Assembly (NCBI RefSeq): GCF_004349265.1
Contig: NZ_SMFL01000009.1
Location: forward strand, 62,001-126,000
Direction of reading: 5' to 3'
Source: Dyadobacter psychrotolerans
Lineage (GTDB): Bacteria > Bacteroidota > Bacteroidia > Cytophagales > Spirosomataceae
DNA length: 64,000 nucleotides
Positions within the stretch are counted from its first letter, which is position 1; the number at the start of each line of letters is the position of its first letter. Below are positions 35,604 through 43,892 of this stretch, in pieces. The notes below the pieces were generated by a model. That model was given only the letters and a program-made list of their open reading frames with translations. It was not told the origin of the DNA and did not search any database. Made by a program: the position numbers and the translations under genes.

Positions 35604-36554
35604 TTATTTAAAAGAATACAGAAATCCGACACTCAAACCCTGGGCAAACTGTATATCGTTACTTTGATCCTTGTCATAAATGACAATTGCTCCCAGGTTA
35701 ACATTAAAGTATTTTGCAATTTTAGCTGTAATCATGGCATCCAGACGGTGATCGCCATTAAATTCTCTCTTAAGCGTCATCTGATTTTTAGCGTATGAAG
35801 TATAAAGCAAATATCTGAATTTCAAATTTATATCTTTCGCTACATCCTTATCAAAATTGGCGACAAACTGGATAATACCAACTTCATTCCGAACACGTTT
35901 TCCGATTTCCACACCATAATTTTTAGGCATAGTCAAATATAAATCTTTATCCGCAACGATGGTTTGTCTTAGTGCTGCGGGAGCAAAATCCAGGAAAAAG
36001 TACGGTACAGGCTTATATTCAATACCGATAGCTTCTGTTACATAAGCAGGAGAAAATAGTCCCGAAACTTTCTTTTTAAAACCGATTGAATCCGGATTTG
36101 TGGAGTAGTCGTAACCGTTGGCAAACTGTGAAAGAAAATTGACGTTACCGAATAAACTCCACTTGGCCGTCAGCTCTCTGTTGTATTTTGAATCGAAGAA
36201 AATGCGGTCAACATTCTTCCGGCTTTGCTGTCCTTTATTCCGTACAACGCCATACTGTGACTGGAAATCATTCCGCCAGGAATTTTTGCCTTTTTTTTGT
36301 TCTGATAAAGCATTAAAAAACAATCCCACAGCGACTGAATTCACTCCTCCGCCTGTCCAGTTTGAGCTAAATGAGCCCTGATTCAGGTTGGCTCCGAATT
36401 CGATTTTCCGCCAGGCCGTGTCACCGGGTGTCTTTAAACGTCCTTCATTCAGTGAATTTTTCAGGTCTACCTGTTTCTTCCAATCCTGTGCAAAACTTTG
36501 GGTGATTCCTATTAAAACTGCAAGGCAAAGGAAGCTCAACTTAGCTTTATTCAT
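35604..36554 (-). CDS. DUF3078 family exported protein, probable outer-membrane barrel
   Basis: 316 residues with a signal peptide (1-22, LCLAVLIGITQSFAQ). WRKIEFGANLNQGSFSSNWTGGG (about 48-70) is the DUF3078 opening. The rest is a series of alternating amphipathic strands ending SVGFLYSFK with a terminal aromatic residue near the end, as in outer-membrane beta-barrels. The family is common in Bacteroidota and has no known function that I can name. It starts at ATG 36554. Confidence 0.82.
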   Translation of the reverse strand: MNKAKLSFLCLAVLIGITQSFAQDWKKQVDLKNSLNEGRLKTPGDTAWRKIEFGANLNQGSFSSNWTGGGVNSVAVGLFFNALSEQKKGKNSWRNDFQSQYGVVRNKGQQSRKNVDRIFFDSKYNRELTAKWSLFGNVNFLSQFANGYDYSTNPDSIGFKKKVSGLFSPAYVTEAIGIEYKPVPYFFLDFAPAALRQTIVADKDLYLTMPKNYGVEIGKRVRNEVGIIQFVANFDKDVAKDINLKFRYLLYTSYAKNQMTLKREFNGDHRLDAMITAKIAKYFNVNLGAIVIYDKDQSNDIQFAQGLSVGFLYSFK

Positions 36555-36581
36555 TTTAAACTTATTATAGTGTGAAAATAT

Positions 36582-37409
36582 TCAATTAAAAATCTCTACC
36601 TGCCGTGTCTGAAACATCTGCAGGGGAATAATTGTGGTGGTAGAATCATTTACAATTGTAACGGATGTATTGTCTATTTTGGTAATCACACCTTTGACAT
36701 CATCAATTTTAATTACCTGTCCTTCTTTATAATTTTTCCGGCTATAAAAAGAGGAAATAATATTGGACAAAACATCTCTGGATGCAATTCCATATCCAAT
36801 GGCAAATGCCACCACAACACCTCCTATAATCAGGAGAAAGCTTGATTCCAGCATTGCCGTTTCCATCCCAATCTGCTTTAAAGCCGTAATAAACGTGATA
36901 ATGAGGAAAAAGATAAAAGCAATATTGCCAATTAATTTGGCAGAAGCAATGTTAAATGATTTACATAAAGCAGTAACAGCCGTCTTAATCGCATCAGAAA
37001 ACATGATACCGATTTGTAGCATAACCGCACCCGCAATAAGCTTTGGTATGAAGTTTACAAGCGACAGCACCATTTCCGTAATGGTATTTACGCCCAATGT
37101 ATCCGCTGCAAAAGTTAAAAATATCAGCAGGATATAGTAATAGAAAATCTTGGCAACGATATCACTTAATGATATTTCGGTTTTTAGCTGTTTGATAATG
37201 CCGATTTCATTGAGCTTATCTCCGATCCGGTCAAAACCGACTTTACTAAGGATCTGGCTGATTACGATACGAACTCCCCTGGCAACAAGATATCCAATTG
37301 CCAATATTACAAAACAACCAATTACACGCGGGACAAAATCAACAAACTGACTGATGAGTGTGTTAAAAGTATTTCTTAAAATTTCCGAAAGATTGGGGAG
37401 GTTATTCAT
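36582..37409 (-). CDS. MscS-like small-conductance channel protein
   Basis: 275 residues from ATG 37409; the frame is open upstream but only this start gives a plausible N-terminus. Five or so membrane helices between about 20 and 210 include two related segments (PRVIGCFVILAIGYLVARGV and PKLIAGAVMLQIGIMFSDA), the conserved TM-helix repeat of this channel group. A beta-domain follows (GQVIKIDDVKGVITKIDNTS), as in MscS. It probably gates ions under membrane tension. It follows an ECF sigma factor and a 63-residue protein and may be in their operon. Confidence 0.82.
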   Translation of the reverse strand: MNNLPNLSEILRNTFNTLISQFVDFVPRVIGCFVILAIGYLVARGVRIVISQILSKVGFDRIGDKLNEIGIIKQLKTEISLSDIVAKIFYYYILLIFLTFAADTLGVNTITEMVLSLVNFIPKLIAGAVMLQIGIMFSDAIKTAVTALCKSFNIASAKLIGNIAFIFFLIITFITALKQIGMETAMLESSFLLIIGGVVVAFAIGYGIASRDVLSNIISSFYSRKNYKEGQVIKIDDVKGVITKIDNTSVTIVNDSTTTIIPLQMFQTRQVEIFN

Positions 37410-37437
37410 TTTCGTTAAATAAATATAGAGGTGTACA

Positions 37438-37629
37438 TCAAATTGATTCTTCGTCTTCGGTAAAGGCAAGCCCAATCGTTAGGGCGGTCAAAAAATGTTC
37501 TGTAAAATGGGTAACAACATGCATCGTATTACGAATGGTATCAACTTCAGCCACCAATGCATGCTTTAAATATTCAGGTACCTGATCATCCGGTTCCAGT
37601 TCTTTAAATACGGAGTTTCCTGTCGGCAT
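37438..37629 (-). CDS. Small acidic protein of unknown function
   Basis: 63 residues. Starts at ATG 37629, 9 bp after the sigma factor stop, and ends 28 bp before the MscS-like gene, so it sits in frame with operon logic. The sequence is acidic at both ends with a His-containing amphipathic middle (TMHVVTHFTEHFLTALTIGL). No family was recognised. Its place directly after an ECF sigma factor would suit a small regulator such as an anti-sigma factor, but nothing in the sequence shows that. Confidence 0.55.
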   Translation of the reverse strand: MPTGNSVFKELEPDDQVPEYLKHALVAEVDTIRNTMHVVTHFTEHFLTALTIGLAFTEDEESI

Positions 37630-37638
37630 ATATATTTT

Positions 37639-38274
37639 TCAAATAAGATTTCGAATCAACTCAATCATCTTAACAGCCAGAATTCCCAGGAAAATAATGG
37701 TTTCAAGATACTTTTTACGAAGTTTTTCTCTTGATCTCAATAAACGCATTTTTATTGCGCTTTCCGTCACGTTAAAAATATCAGCAATATCCCTGATACT
37801 GAGGTCGTCCATATATTTCATAAACAGAACACCTTTCTCATCAACAGTTAGCTGGTCCAGGGCAGTTTTCAGATTCTTTGCCTGAATATCATCTCCGTCA
37901 AATATATTGTTGAGATCGATATCATCCGGAACTTCAATGGGCTCTTCCTGCAAAACTTCTCCGCGTTTTTTATTAGAGCGAAGCTGATCCATACAATGAT
38001 TGTAGGTAATGGAATACAACCATGTTGAAAACTTGGCATCCTCTTTGAAGGTACCGAGTTTAAAAATTAGCTTTAAGAAAATATCGTGTGTGAGGTCCTC
38101 TGCCTTTGCTGTATCCTTCACGAAGGACAAGCACTTGTGGTAAACTTTTTCTGAATAGCGTTCGTAAAGCTTTTCAAAATATCTGTTTTCCTGTGTTTCT
38201 ACAAAAAGCTTAACTAACTCTTCATCAGTTAAATTATGCCGTGCATAATCATTCATAGACGTTTTGACTACCAT
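37639..38274 (-). CDS. ECF-type RNA polymerase sigma factor with hydrophobic C-terminal tail
   Basis: 211 residues from ATG 38274 (ATG 38256 is also possible; the open frame further upstream runs through the tsf terminator and is not coding). Sigma2 is at about 25-95 (YERYSEKVYHKCLSFV, AEDLTHDIFLKLI, FSTWLYSITYNHCMDQLR), and sigma4 at about 130-185 (KGVLFMKYMDDLSIRDIADI, TESAIKMRLLRSREKLRKK). After sigma4 the chain runs on with TIIFLGILAVKMIELI, hydrophobic enough to touch or cross the membrane; most ECF factors end at sigma4. No anti-sigma factor with the usual zinc motif adjoins it. Confidence 0.88.
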   Translation of the reverse strand: MVVKTSMNDYARHNLTDEELVKLFVETQENRYFEKLYERYSEKVYHKCLSFVKDTAKAEDLTHDIFLKLIFKLGTFKEDAKFSTWLYSITYNHCMDQLRSNKKRGEVLQEEPIEVPDDIDLNNIFDGDDIQAKNLKTALDQLTVDEKGVLFMKYMDDLSIRDIADIFNVTESAIKMRLLRSREKLRKKYLETIIFLGILAVKMIELIRNLI

Positions 38275-38337
38275 ATTATCAAAAAGTAACAAGGTGGAGC
38301 ATAAAAAATTTTCGAGGGTGCAATATTTTGTAAATAT

Positions 38338-38379
38338 TAAAAAACAACGCCTGGTATACAAGTAGATACCAGGCGTTGT
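38338..38379 (-). terminator. Terminator of the rplM-rpsI-rpsB-tsf operon
   Basis: Perfect 14-bp stem ACAACGCCTGGTAT (38344-38357) / ATACCAGGCGTTGT (38366-38379), 8-nt loop, followed on the minus strand by TTTTTAATATTT. It stands 25 bp after the tsf stop and shields the sigma factor gene. Confidence 0.85.
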
Positions 38380-38404
38380 CAGCAAATTTATTGTCGAATG
38401 TTTT

Positions 38405-39241
38405 CTAAGCTCCGATCGCAACGCGCTTGAAAGAAGTCACGCTAAGACCTTTTGCTGTCTTTTCAAGCAATTGACGTATAGTCAATGAAGAATCCTTTAC
38501 AAATTCCTGATTTAACAAAGTATTGTCTTTGTAGAATTTCTGCAATTTGCCTTGAGCAATTTTCTCAAGCATTGCTTCTGGCTTACCTTCAGCTCTTGCC
38601 TGTTCTTTACCTACTTCGATTTCACGCTCAACCGTTGCTGAGTCTACACCGTCTTTGTCAAGCGCTACCGGCTTCATCGCAGCAATCTGCATCGCTACGT
38701 CTTTACCAAGTTCAGTCACATCTGTTCCGTTAACACCGGCAAATGCAACCAATACACCTAATTTACCATTGGAGTGAATGTAAGGAACAACCTGATCAGC
38801 CGTTACATTTTCGTAAGCAGTGATTTCAAGTTTTTCTCCCAATTTACCAACCAGGTCAACGATGTGCTCGCTTACCGGGCGACCATCTGCCAATGTGGTA
38901 GACAGCAATGTTTCTTTATCCTGAACATCAGCTTCAACAGCTTTGTCAAGAATGCTTTGTGCAAGTAATTTGAAATCTTCTACATTGGAAACCGGTTCAG
39001 TTTCGCAAGCCAGAGCGATCAATTTACCATTTGTTCCGTCAGCACTGATCTTAACCAGTACGGTTCCTTCAGCAACAGCGTTGTCTGCACGTTTTGCAGC
39101 AACTTTTTGTCCTTGTTTACGAAGAATATCAACAGCTTGTTCAAAATCGCCGTCAGCTTCCTGAAGCGCTTTTTTACAATCCATCATGCCCGCGCCAGTC
39201 ATTTGGCGGAGTTTATTTACATCTTGTGCGGTAATTGCCAT
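38405..39241 (-). CDS. tsf: Elongation factor Ts
   Basis: 278 residues, the usual length. It recycles EF-Tu by GDP/GTP exchange. LRQMTGAGMMDCKKALQEA (11-29) with the TGAGMMDCKKAL signature and the core repeat (YIHSNGKLGVLVAF) are present. It follows rpsB after a 120-bp gap that holds a strong hairpin. It starts at ATG 39241. Confidence 0.97.
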   Translation of the reverse strand: MAITAQDVNKLRQMTGAGMMDCKKALQEADGDFEQAVDILRKQGQKVAAKRADNAVAEGTVLVKISADGTNGKLIALACETEPVSNVEDFKLLAQSILDKAVEADVQDKETLLSTTLADGRPVSEHIVDLVGKLGEKLEITAYENVTADQVVPYIHSNGKLGVLVAFAGVNGTDVTELGKDVAMQIAAMKPVALDKDGVDSATVEREIEVGKEQARAEGKPEAMLEKIAQGKLQKFYKDNTLLNQEFVKDSSLTIRQLLEKTAKGLSVTSFKRVAIGA

Positions 39242-39270
39242 GATTCGATTAAATATGAATTTGTTCTTTT

Positions 39271-39307
39271 AAAAAATGATAGCCCATAGCAAATGGCTAT
39301 GGGCTAT
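39271..39307 (-). terminator. Hairpin between rpsB and tsf (terminator or attenuator)
   Basis: Perfect 12-bp stem ATAGCCCATAGC (39279-39290) / GCTATGGGCTAT (39296-39307), 5-nt loop, followed on the minus strand by TTTTTT. It would stop or reduce read-through from rpsB into tsf, giving two mRNA levels from one operon. Confidence 0.7.
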
Positions 39308-39361
39308 TTTTATCTATTCAGATATAACAGGATCTTACAATCCGCGCCATATCGCCCTTAT

Positions 39362-40183
39362 TTACTCTTCGTCACTTTCAGCAGCAACTTCAACAGCAGG
39401 AGCGGCCGCAGCAGCAACAGCTGCTTCGTTGCCTTTATCTACCTGGCGTTTTGCTTCCTCCTCCTCAACCATACGCTGATCGTCTTTATCTTGTTTGCGT
39501 TCCATCAAACCTTCTTCAATTGCTTTTCCAATTGCCAAAGTGATCAATGAAATTGCTTTGTAAGCATCGTCATTGCTTGGAATAGGGAAATCAACCAGTT
39601 CAGGGTTTGAGTTTGTATCGCAGATCGCAAAAATTGGAATGTTCAATCTTTTTGCTTCTGCAACCGCAATGTGCTCGCGTTTTACATCAACGATGAAAAG
39701 GGCAGCAGGAAGGCGCGTCAGGTCAGCTACACCACCCAACACTCTTTCCAATTTATCCTTTTCACGTGTAAGCATCAGGCGTTCTCTTTTCGCTATATTG
39801 CTAACCGTGGTTTCGTCTTTAAGCATCTTCTCAAGAGTCTGCATTTTTTTCAAAGACTTGCGAATTGTGCCGAAGTTTGTAAGCATACCACCCAACCAGC
39901 GATCAGTTACGTAAGGCATTTTAAGGCGTTTTGCCTCTTCCGTTACGATTTCCTGCGCTTGTTTTTTGGTAGCAACAAACATGATCTTACGTCCCGAACG
40001 AACGATTTGCTTCAAAGCAGCCTCAGCTGTTTCAACGCAGCTCAATGTTTTGTTCAGGTCAATGATGTGGATCCCGTTCTTCTCCATGAAGATGTATGGA
40101 GCCATACGTGGATCCCACTTGCGGGTAAGGTGACCAAAATGAACACCTGCATCCAATAGTTCTTTATACTCTATTTGTGCCAT
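39362..40183 (-). CDS. rpsB: 30S ribosomal protein S2
   Basis: 273 residues from ATG 40183 (a TTG two codons upstream is less likely). DAGVHFGHLTRKWDPRMAPY (12-31) and RLPAALFIVDVKREHIAVAE are diagnostic. The last 45 residues are a charged, Ala-rich, acidic extension (DKDDQRMVEEEEAKRQ, ending EEE-type) beyond the conserved fold. It sits between rpsI and tsf. Confidence 0.97.
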   Translation of the reverse strand: MAQIEYKELLDAGVHFGHLTRKWDPRMAPYIFMEKNGIHIIDLNKTLSCVETAEAALKQIVRSGRKIMFVATKKQAQEIVTEEAKRLKMPYVTDRWLGGMLTNFGTIRKSLKKMQTLEKMLKDETTVSNIAKRERLMLTREKDKLERVLGGVADLTRLPAALFIVDVKREHIAVAEAKRLNIPIFAICDTNSNPELVDFPIPSNDDAYKAISLITLAIGKAIEEGLMERKQDKDDQRMVEEEEAKRQVDKGNEAAVAAAAAPAVEVAAESDEE

Positions 40184-40355
40184 TGCCAAATTTGATTTAT
40201 AAGATTTTAATAATTTTTGTTACGCAGCACAGCACATCGGGCACGATAAGTACTGTCTGGACTTTCCAAGCCCTGTGTTTTCAGTAAAAAGTTTACAGTA
40301 CAACAACTGCGAACTAAAAACTGTTGACTCAAAACCGCGCGGCGAACCGCTTTGA

Positions 40356-40742
40356 TTAACGTTTCGAGAACTGGAATTTTCTACGGGCCTTAGCACGTCC
40401 GTATTTCTTACGTTCAACCATACGAGGGTCACGGGTAAGAAATCCTTCTTTTTTAAGTGCTCCGCGGAATTCTCCGTTGTACTCAACCAAAGCGCGTGAA
40501 ACAGCCATACGAATCGCTTCTGCCTGTCCTGTAACACCGCCGCCTCTTACGTTTACTTTAATATCATAACCATTGCCACCGCTTATGGTTGCGAAAGGCT
40601 GCTGAAGAACGATCTGATGTACTTCAAATGGAAAGTACTCTTTGTAATCACGGCCGTTCACCTTGATATCTCCTTTGCCTGGCGTCATGTAAATACGAGC
40701 CACAGCTGTTTTTCTCCTACCTATTGTGTTGATAACTTCCAT
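40356..40742 (-). CDS. rpsI: 30S ribosomal protein S9
   Basis: 128 residues. NTIGRRKTAVARIYMTPGKG near the N-terminus and GLTRDPRMVERK-like text (LTRDPRMVERKKYGRAKARR) with the C-terminal FQFSKR tail that reaches the P-site. It follows rplM by 3 bp, the universal L13-S9 pair. A 172-bp gap to rpsB follows, in which no clear hairpin or promoter was found. It starts at ATG 40742. Confidence 0.97.
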   Translation of the reverse strand: MEVINTIGRRKTAVARIYMTPGKGDIKVNGRDYKEYFPFEVHQIVLQQPFATISGGNGYDIKVNVRGGGVTGQAEAIRMAVSRALVEYNGEFRGALKKEGFLTRDPRMVERKKYGRAKARRKFQFSKR

Positions 40743-40745
40743 GAA

Positions 40746-41189
40746 TTACAACTGGATTTCTTTTGGTTGCTGAGCGCTGTGCGGATGTTCTGCGGCAGCG
40801 TAAACAAACAGGTTTGTAAATAAACGACGTCCCAAACGATTTTTTGGAAGCATACCTCTTACGGCTTTCTCAATTACACGCTCAGGGTGTTTTTCGAGCA
40901 ACTCACGGGGAGTTTGAAAACGCTGACCTCCAGGGTAACCTGTGTGACGAACATAAACTTTGTCGGTCAATTTCTTACCAGTCAACTTAATTTTATCGGC
41001 GTTGATAATGATAACATTATCACCACAGTCCACATGAGGAGTGTAGCTTGTTTTGTGTTTGCCTCTGATCATTTTAGCAACCTCACTGGCCAAACGACCA
41101 AGAATTGCATCTTTAGCATCCACAACAACCCATTCCTTGTTTACTGTGTTTTTGTTCGCCGAGATGGTTTTGTAGCTTAACGTATCCAC
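40746..41189 (-). CDS. rplM: 50S ribosomal protein L13 (GTG start)
   Basis: 147 residues if started at GTG 41189. That gives the N-terminus (M)DTLSYKTISANK, which matches L13 of other Bacteroidota; the TTG at 41198 would add three residues. No ATG is available near the conserved N-terminus. WVVVDAKDAILGRLASEVAK and VRGMLPKNRLGRR are diagnostic. It is the first gene of the rplM-rpsI-rpsB-tsf run. Confidence 0.96.
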   Translation of the reverse strand: MDTLSYKTISANKNTVNKEWVVVDAKDAILGRLASEVAKMIRGKHKTSYTPHVDCGDNVIIINADKIKLTGKKLTDKVYVRHTGYPGGQRFQTPRELLEKHPERVIEKAVRGMLPKNRLGRRLFTNLFVYAAAEHPHSAQQPKEIQL

Positions 41190-41242
41190 GATTAACAAAA
41201 AGATTTAATTGATTTTCAATAAATTACACTGTATTAAGACAG

Positions 41243-41260
41243 TCCCATCGCAAAATGGGA
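41243..41260. other. Small hairpin in the rplM leader
   Basis: TCCCAT (41243-41248) and ATGGGA (41255-41260) form a 6-bp stem with a 6-nt loop just downstream of the predicted rplM -7 box. It would lie at the very 5' end of the mRNA. A role in L13 feedback or mRNA stability is possible but unproven. Confidence 0.35.
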
Positions 41261-41263
41261 GTG

Positions 41264-41294
41264 CAAATATAGAGTTTAACAAATTGAATTACAA
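41264..41294 (-). promoter_or_regulatory. Promoter of the rplM operon
   Basis: On the minus strand the -7 box TATATTTG (41264-41271) and -33 TTG (41292-41294) are 20 bp apart. The transcript would have a leader of about 65 nt before the GTG start of rplM. Confidence 0.55.
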
Positions 41295-41406
41295 GTATGT
41301 TTGATAATTTTACACATTTGAAGAGATTTGGAAATTTTACCATACCCCAAACAACAGCGGTTGAAGTATAAAAGAAGGCCCCGTTTTCATTTTAGAAAAT
41401 AGTGAA

Positions 41407-42108
41407 CTATCGCAGCAAAGGGAAGCAAAGAGCTACATAAGGCATTTGATAATGATCGGAGAAGCGGCGCTGCCTGTTATCCAATAATACCTTTCCTCCA
41501 TCTTTTCTTCTGGTAACATAAGCAAGCTGCCCGAAAACATAGCCGAGTTTTAAACCAAGCTTTTTTGTTGCCCAAATGCGTATAAATGCCTCCGACTGAC
41601 CATTGTAGTTGTCGAGTGCCAAGGGGATCAGATTAAAAATAACTGGTTGAGAAGGCAAAAACTGATTATAGTACGCTTCACCGGCTCCTGGTGATATTGT
41701 GTTTCCCGGATAAAAAGCAGTTCTGTTTGATCCAAAAGCAATACCTGTAAGATCTGTATTAGCCCCGGCTTCCAGTTTCCATACTTTAATTTTAATACTT
41801 GCCACGAAACTAAGCCCGTTTGCTGAAACATTCCGAAACTGAAGGACATGACCCGGCGTTTTTTCTCCCTGAGAATAAAGATCTGTTTTGCCGCCGTAAT
41901 ATCCCCAGGCCCTAAATCCCAGCCCCATTTTTAACCATGGTAATTTAGGTAAACCCATTTCTTCATGATAAAATACAGAAGGAGACCATGAATTGCTTTT
42001 AAAACCCGCACCGACATCAATTCCGGCATCTCCGAGATAATAATTTTGACCAAAAGCAACGTGAAAACAAGAGAGGACAAGTAACAGAAGTAGAATTGAA
42101 CTTTTCAT
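41407..42108 (-). CDS. Exported protein of unknown function, possible beta-barrel
   Basis: 233 residues from ATG 42108, chosen because it begins a clear signal peptide (KSSILLLLLVLSCFHVAFG then QN). The mature part has alternating short strands with many aromatic and Gly residues (GLGFRAWGYYGG, KLGLKLGYVFGQLAYV) and ends VALCFPLLR. This is compatible with an outer-membrane barrel or lipocalin-like fold. No family was recognised. It lies between the ribosomal operon and a divergent DUF1080 gene. Confidence 0.65.
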   Translation of the reverse strand: MKSSILLLLLVLSCFHVAFGQNYYLGDAGIDVGAGFKSNSWSPSVFYHEEMGLPKLPWLKMGLGFRAWGYYGGKTDLYSQGEKTPGHVLQFRNVSANGLSFVASIKIKVWKLEAGANTDLTGIAFGSNRTAFYPGNTISPGAGEAYYNQFLPSQPVIFNLIPLALDNYNGQSEAFIRIWATKKLGLKLGYVFGQLAYVTRRKDGGKVLLDNRQRRFSDHYQMPYVALCFPLLR

Positions 42109-42277
42109 TATTTTATTAAGTGTGAGTGTGGAACAAAATGATAACTTACAGGCCAAACGATATTTTCCACAAATATTGCGTCATCCAAAGCAGCTGACAG
42201 TCAGAATATTCCTAAAATTCATACGATACTTTTTTTGTTCACAATAATTATTCCGAAAATTACATTTCACCTATTAA

Positions 42278-42991
42278 ATGAACATGTTCTGTAAAAAATC
42301 CTGCATTTTGTTCTTCATGTTCCACGTTTGTTGCGTTGTCACCGCTCAGGACTTTGATATGCTGTCTTTCAGGCCACTCTTTAATGGGAAAAATCTCGAC
42401 GGTTGGGTTGATGTTAACACTTCGAAAGAAACCTGGAAAGTAAAAAAGGGTGTGCTAATTTCTACCGGAAAACCAATTGGCGTTATGCGGTCTGACCGGC
42501 AGTACGAGAATTTCGTTTTGGAAGTGGAATGGAAACACATGGAAGCAGGCGGAAATTCAGGTATTTTTATCTGGAGTGAAGGAACGCCGCAGGAAACCGA
42601 TCCGCTTACAAAAGCAATTGAAGTTCAAATGCTTGAACTTCAATATGCCACCCAGCACAATGTCACCGACGACTATGTTCACGGCGAGTTATTTCCAACA
42701 ATGGGCATGAAAGCAATTCCTGATAATCCCAGAGGACCGCGCAGTAAATCTTTGGAAAAGAGATGCAAGGGAAAGGGAGAATGGAATAAATATGTGGTCG
42801 TTTGTGTGGACGGAACCGTAAAATTGTCTGTGAATGGTAAATTTGTAAATGGGTTGAGAGCTTCGGAACGAAAAAAAGGATATATCTGCCTGGAAGCCGA
42901 AGGAGCGGAGATTCATTTCCGTAACATGCGGATACTGGAATTGCCCTCAGGTATCACTTCTGCTGAACAAACAGCGCCTTTGGTAAACTAA
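42278..42991 (+). CDS. DUF1080 (3-keto-disaccharide hydrolase-like) exported protein
   Basis: 237 residues with a signal peptide (about 1-23, FMFHVCCVVTAQD). FRPLFNGKNLDGWVDV (about 31-46) is the DUF1080 opening, and the domain ends with EIHFRNMRILEL, as in the concanavalin-like jelly-roll family. Some members hydrolyse 3-keto-glycosides; others bind carbohydrates. No companion dehydrogenase adjoins it. It starts at ATG 42278. Confidence 0.85.
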   Translation: MNMFCKKSCILFFMFHVCCVVTAQDFDMLSFRPLFNGKNLDGWVDVNTSKETWKVKKGVLISTGKPIGVMRSDRQYENFVLEVEWKHMEAGGNSGIFIWSEGTPQETDPLTKAIEVQMLELQYATQHNVTDDYVHGELFPTMGMKAIPDNPRGPRSKSLEKRCKGKGEWNKYVVVCVDGTVKLSVNGKFVNGLRASERKKGYICLEAEGAEIHFRNMRILELPSGITSAEQTAPLVN

Positions 42992-43025
42992 GGGGAATTA
43001 TGTTCTCACACATAGCGCAAACTAT

Positions 43026-43829
43026 ATGAAAATTTCTTTTGTCGGAACAGGAAATGTGGCCTGGCATCTTGCGCAGGCATTGGAAGAAGCAGGTCATTGG
43101 ATTTGTGAAGTGTACAGCCGCGACACGCAGCACGCGCGCCAGCTTGCGACTGAACTGTATGATACAAACATTCAGCCTGACCTGAATTTCGCAGACAGTG
43201 AAGCGGAGGTGATTATCATTGCCGTTTCCGACGATGCACTTGATGAGATAATAGAACGCATCGTTTTTCCTGAAAATGTAATCGTCGTGCATACTTCCGG
43301 TGCAAAATCACTGGCAGAATTTCAAAAGCTGATTGAAATTTACAGTGATGTCTTTGTTCATACCGGCATATTTTATCCGCTTCAATCTTTTACAAAAGGC
43401 GTTGAAATGGATTATAAGGAACTGCCAATCTGTGTTGAATCCAAAAATGAACTGATTGAAAACAAACTGATCAGTCTAGCTGAAAGTATTAGTGATCATG
43501 TCACGCGTATGGATTCTGACGAACGTTTTACTTTACATGTCGCCGCCGTTTTCGCCAATAATTTTACCAACTATTTGCTGACCGTTGCTCACGATCTTCT
43601 TTCACGCGAACAGCTGGATTTTGATTTATTACAGCCTTTGATCCGGAACACCATTGATAAGGCATTTTCATCCAACGACCCTGCATCCGGCCAGACCGGT
43701 CCTGCAAAACGAGGTGATATAGAAACGACCAGCCGACACATGGAATATCTACAGGAAATTAATCCTGAGTGGATGGATCTGTACCGCACCATGACCGAAC
43801 AGATCAGAGCACGTCATACTTCAAAATAA
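43026..43829 (+). CDS. Rossmann-fold DUF2520 protein (putative NAD(P)-dependent oxidoreductase)
   Basis: 267 residues. ISFVGTGNVAWHLAQAL (3-19) is the GxGxxA-type dinucleotide loop. A second Rossmann part has IIIAVSDDALDEII and VIVVHTSGAKSL. The C-terminal helical DUF2520 domain (about 130-260) ends HMEYLQEINPEWMDLYRTM. It resembles ketopantoate and pyrroline reductases, but the substrate is unknown. In Bacteroidota it commonly precedes a KdsC-type phosphatase gene, as here (63 bp). It starts at ATG 43026. Confidence 0.86.
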   Translation: MKISFVGTGNVAWHLAQALEEAGHWICEVYSRDTQHARQLATELYDTNIQPDLNFADSEAEVIIIAVSDDALDEIIERIVFPENVIVVHTSGAKSLAEFQKLIEIYSDVFVHTGIFYPLQSFTKGVEMDYKELPICVESKNELIENKLISLAESISDHVTRMDSDERFTLHVAAVFANNFTNYLLTVAHDLLSREQLDFDLLQPLIRNTIDKAFSSNDPASGQTGPAKRGDIETTSRHMEYLQEINPEWMDLYRTMTEQIRARHTSK

Positions 43830-43862
43830 ACTAAGGAAAACTCATAGCGATAAAAGTTAGTT

Positions 43863-43870
43863 TATATTTG
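43863..43870 (+). promoter_or_regulatory. Candidate -7 box before the KdsC-type gene
   Basis: TATATTTG fits TAnnTTTG and stands 22 bp before the ATG. No -33 TTG at the expected distance was seen, so this may be a weak internal promoter or chance. Confidence 0.35.
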
Positions 43871-43892
43871 CAAAATTCGTAACAAAAAATAA

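Noticed and set aside
37639..38421. Longer sigma factor reading frame starting at 38421
   Set aside because: The extra 49 codons run through the perfect tsf terminator hairpin; ATG 38274 starts directly before the conserved region.
40190..40355. Possible regulatory RNA between rpsI and rpsB
   Set aside because: Some short repeated words (AACTGCGAACT, AAAACTGTTGACT) but no stable stem, terminator or promoter box could be drawn.
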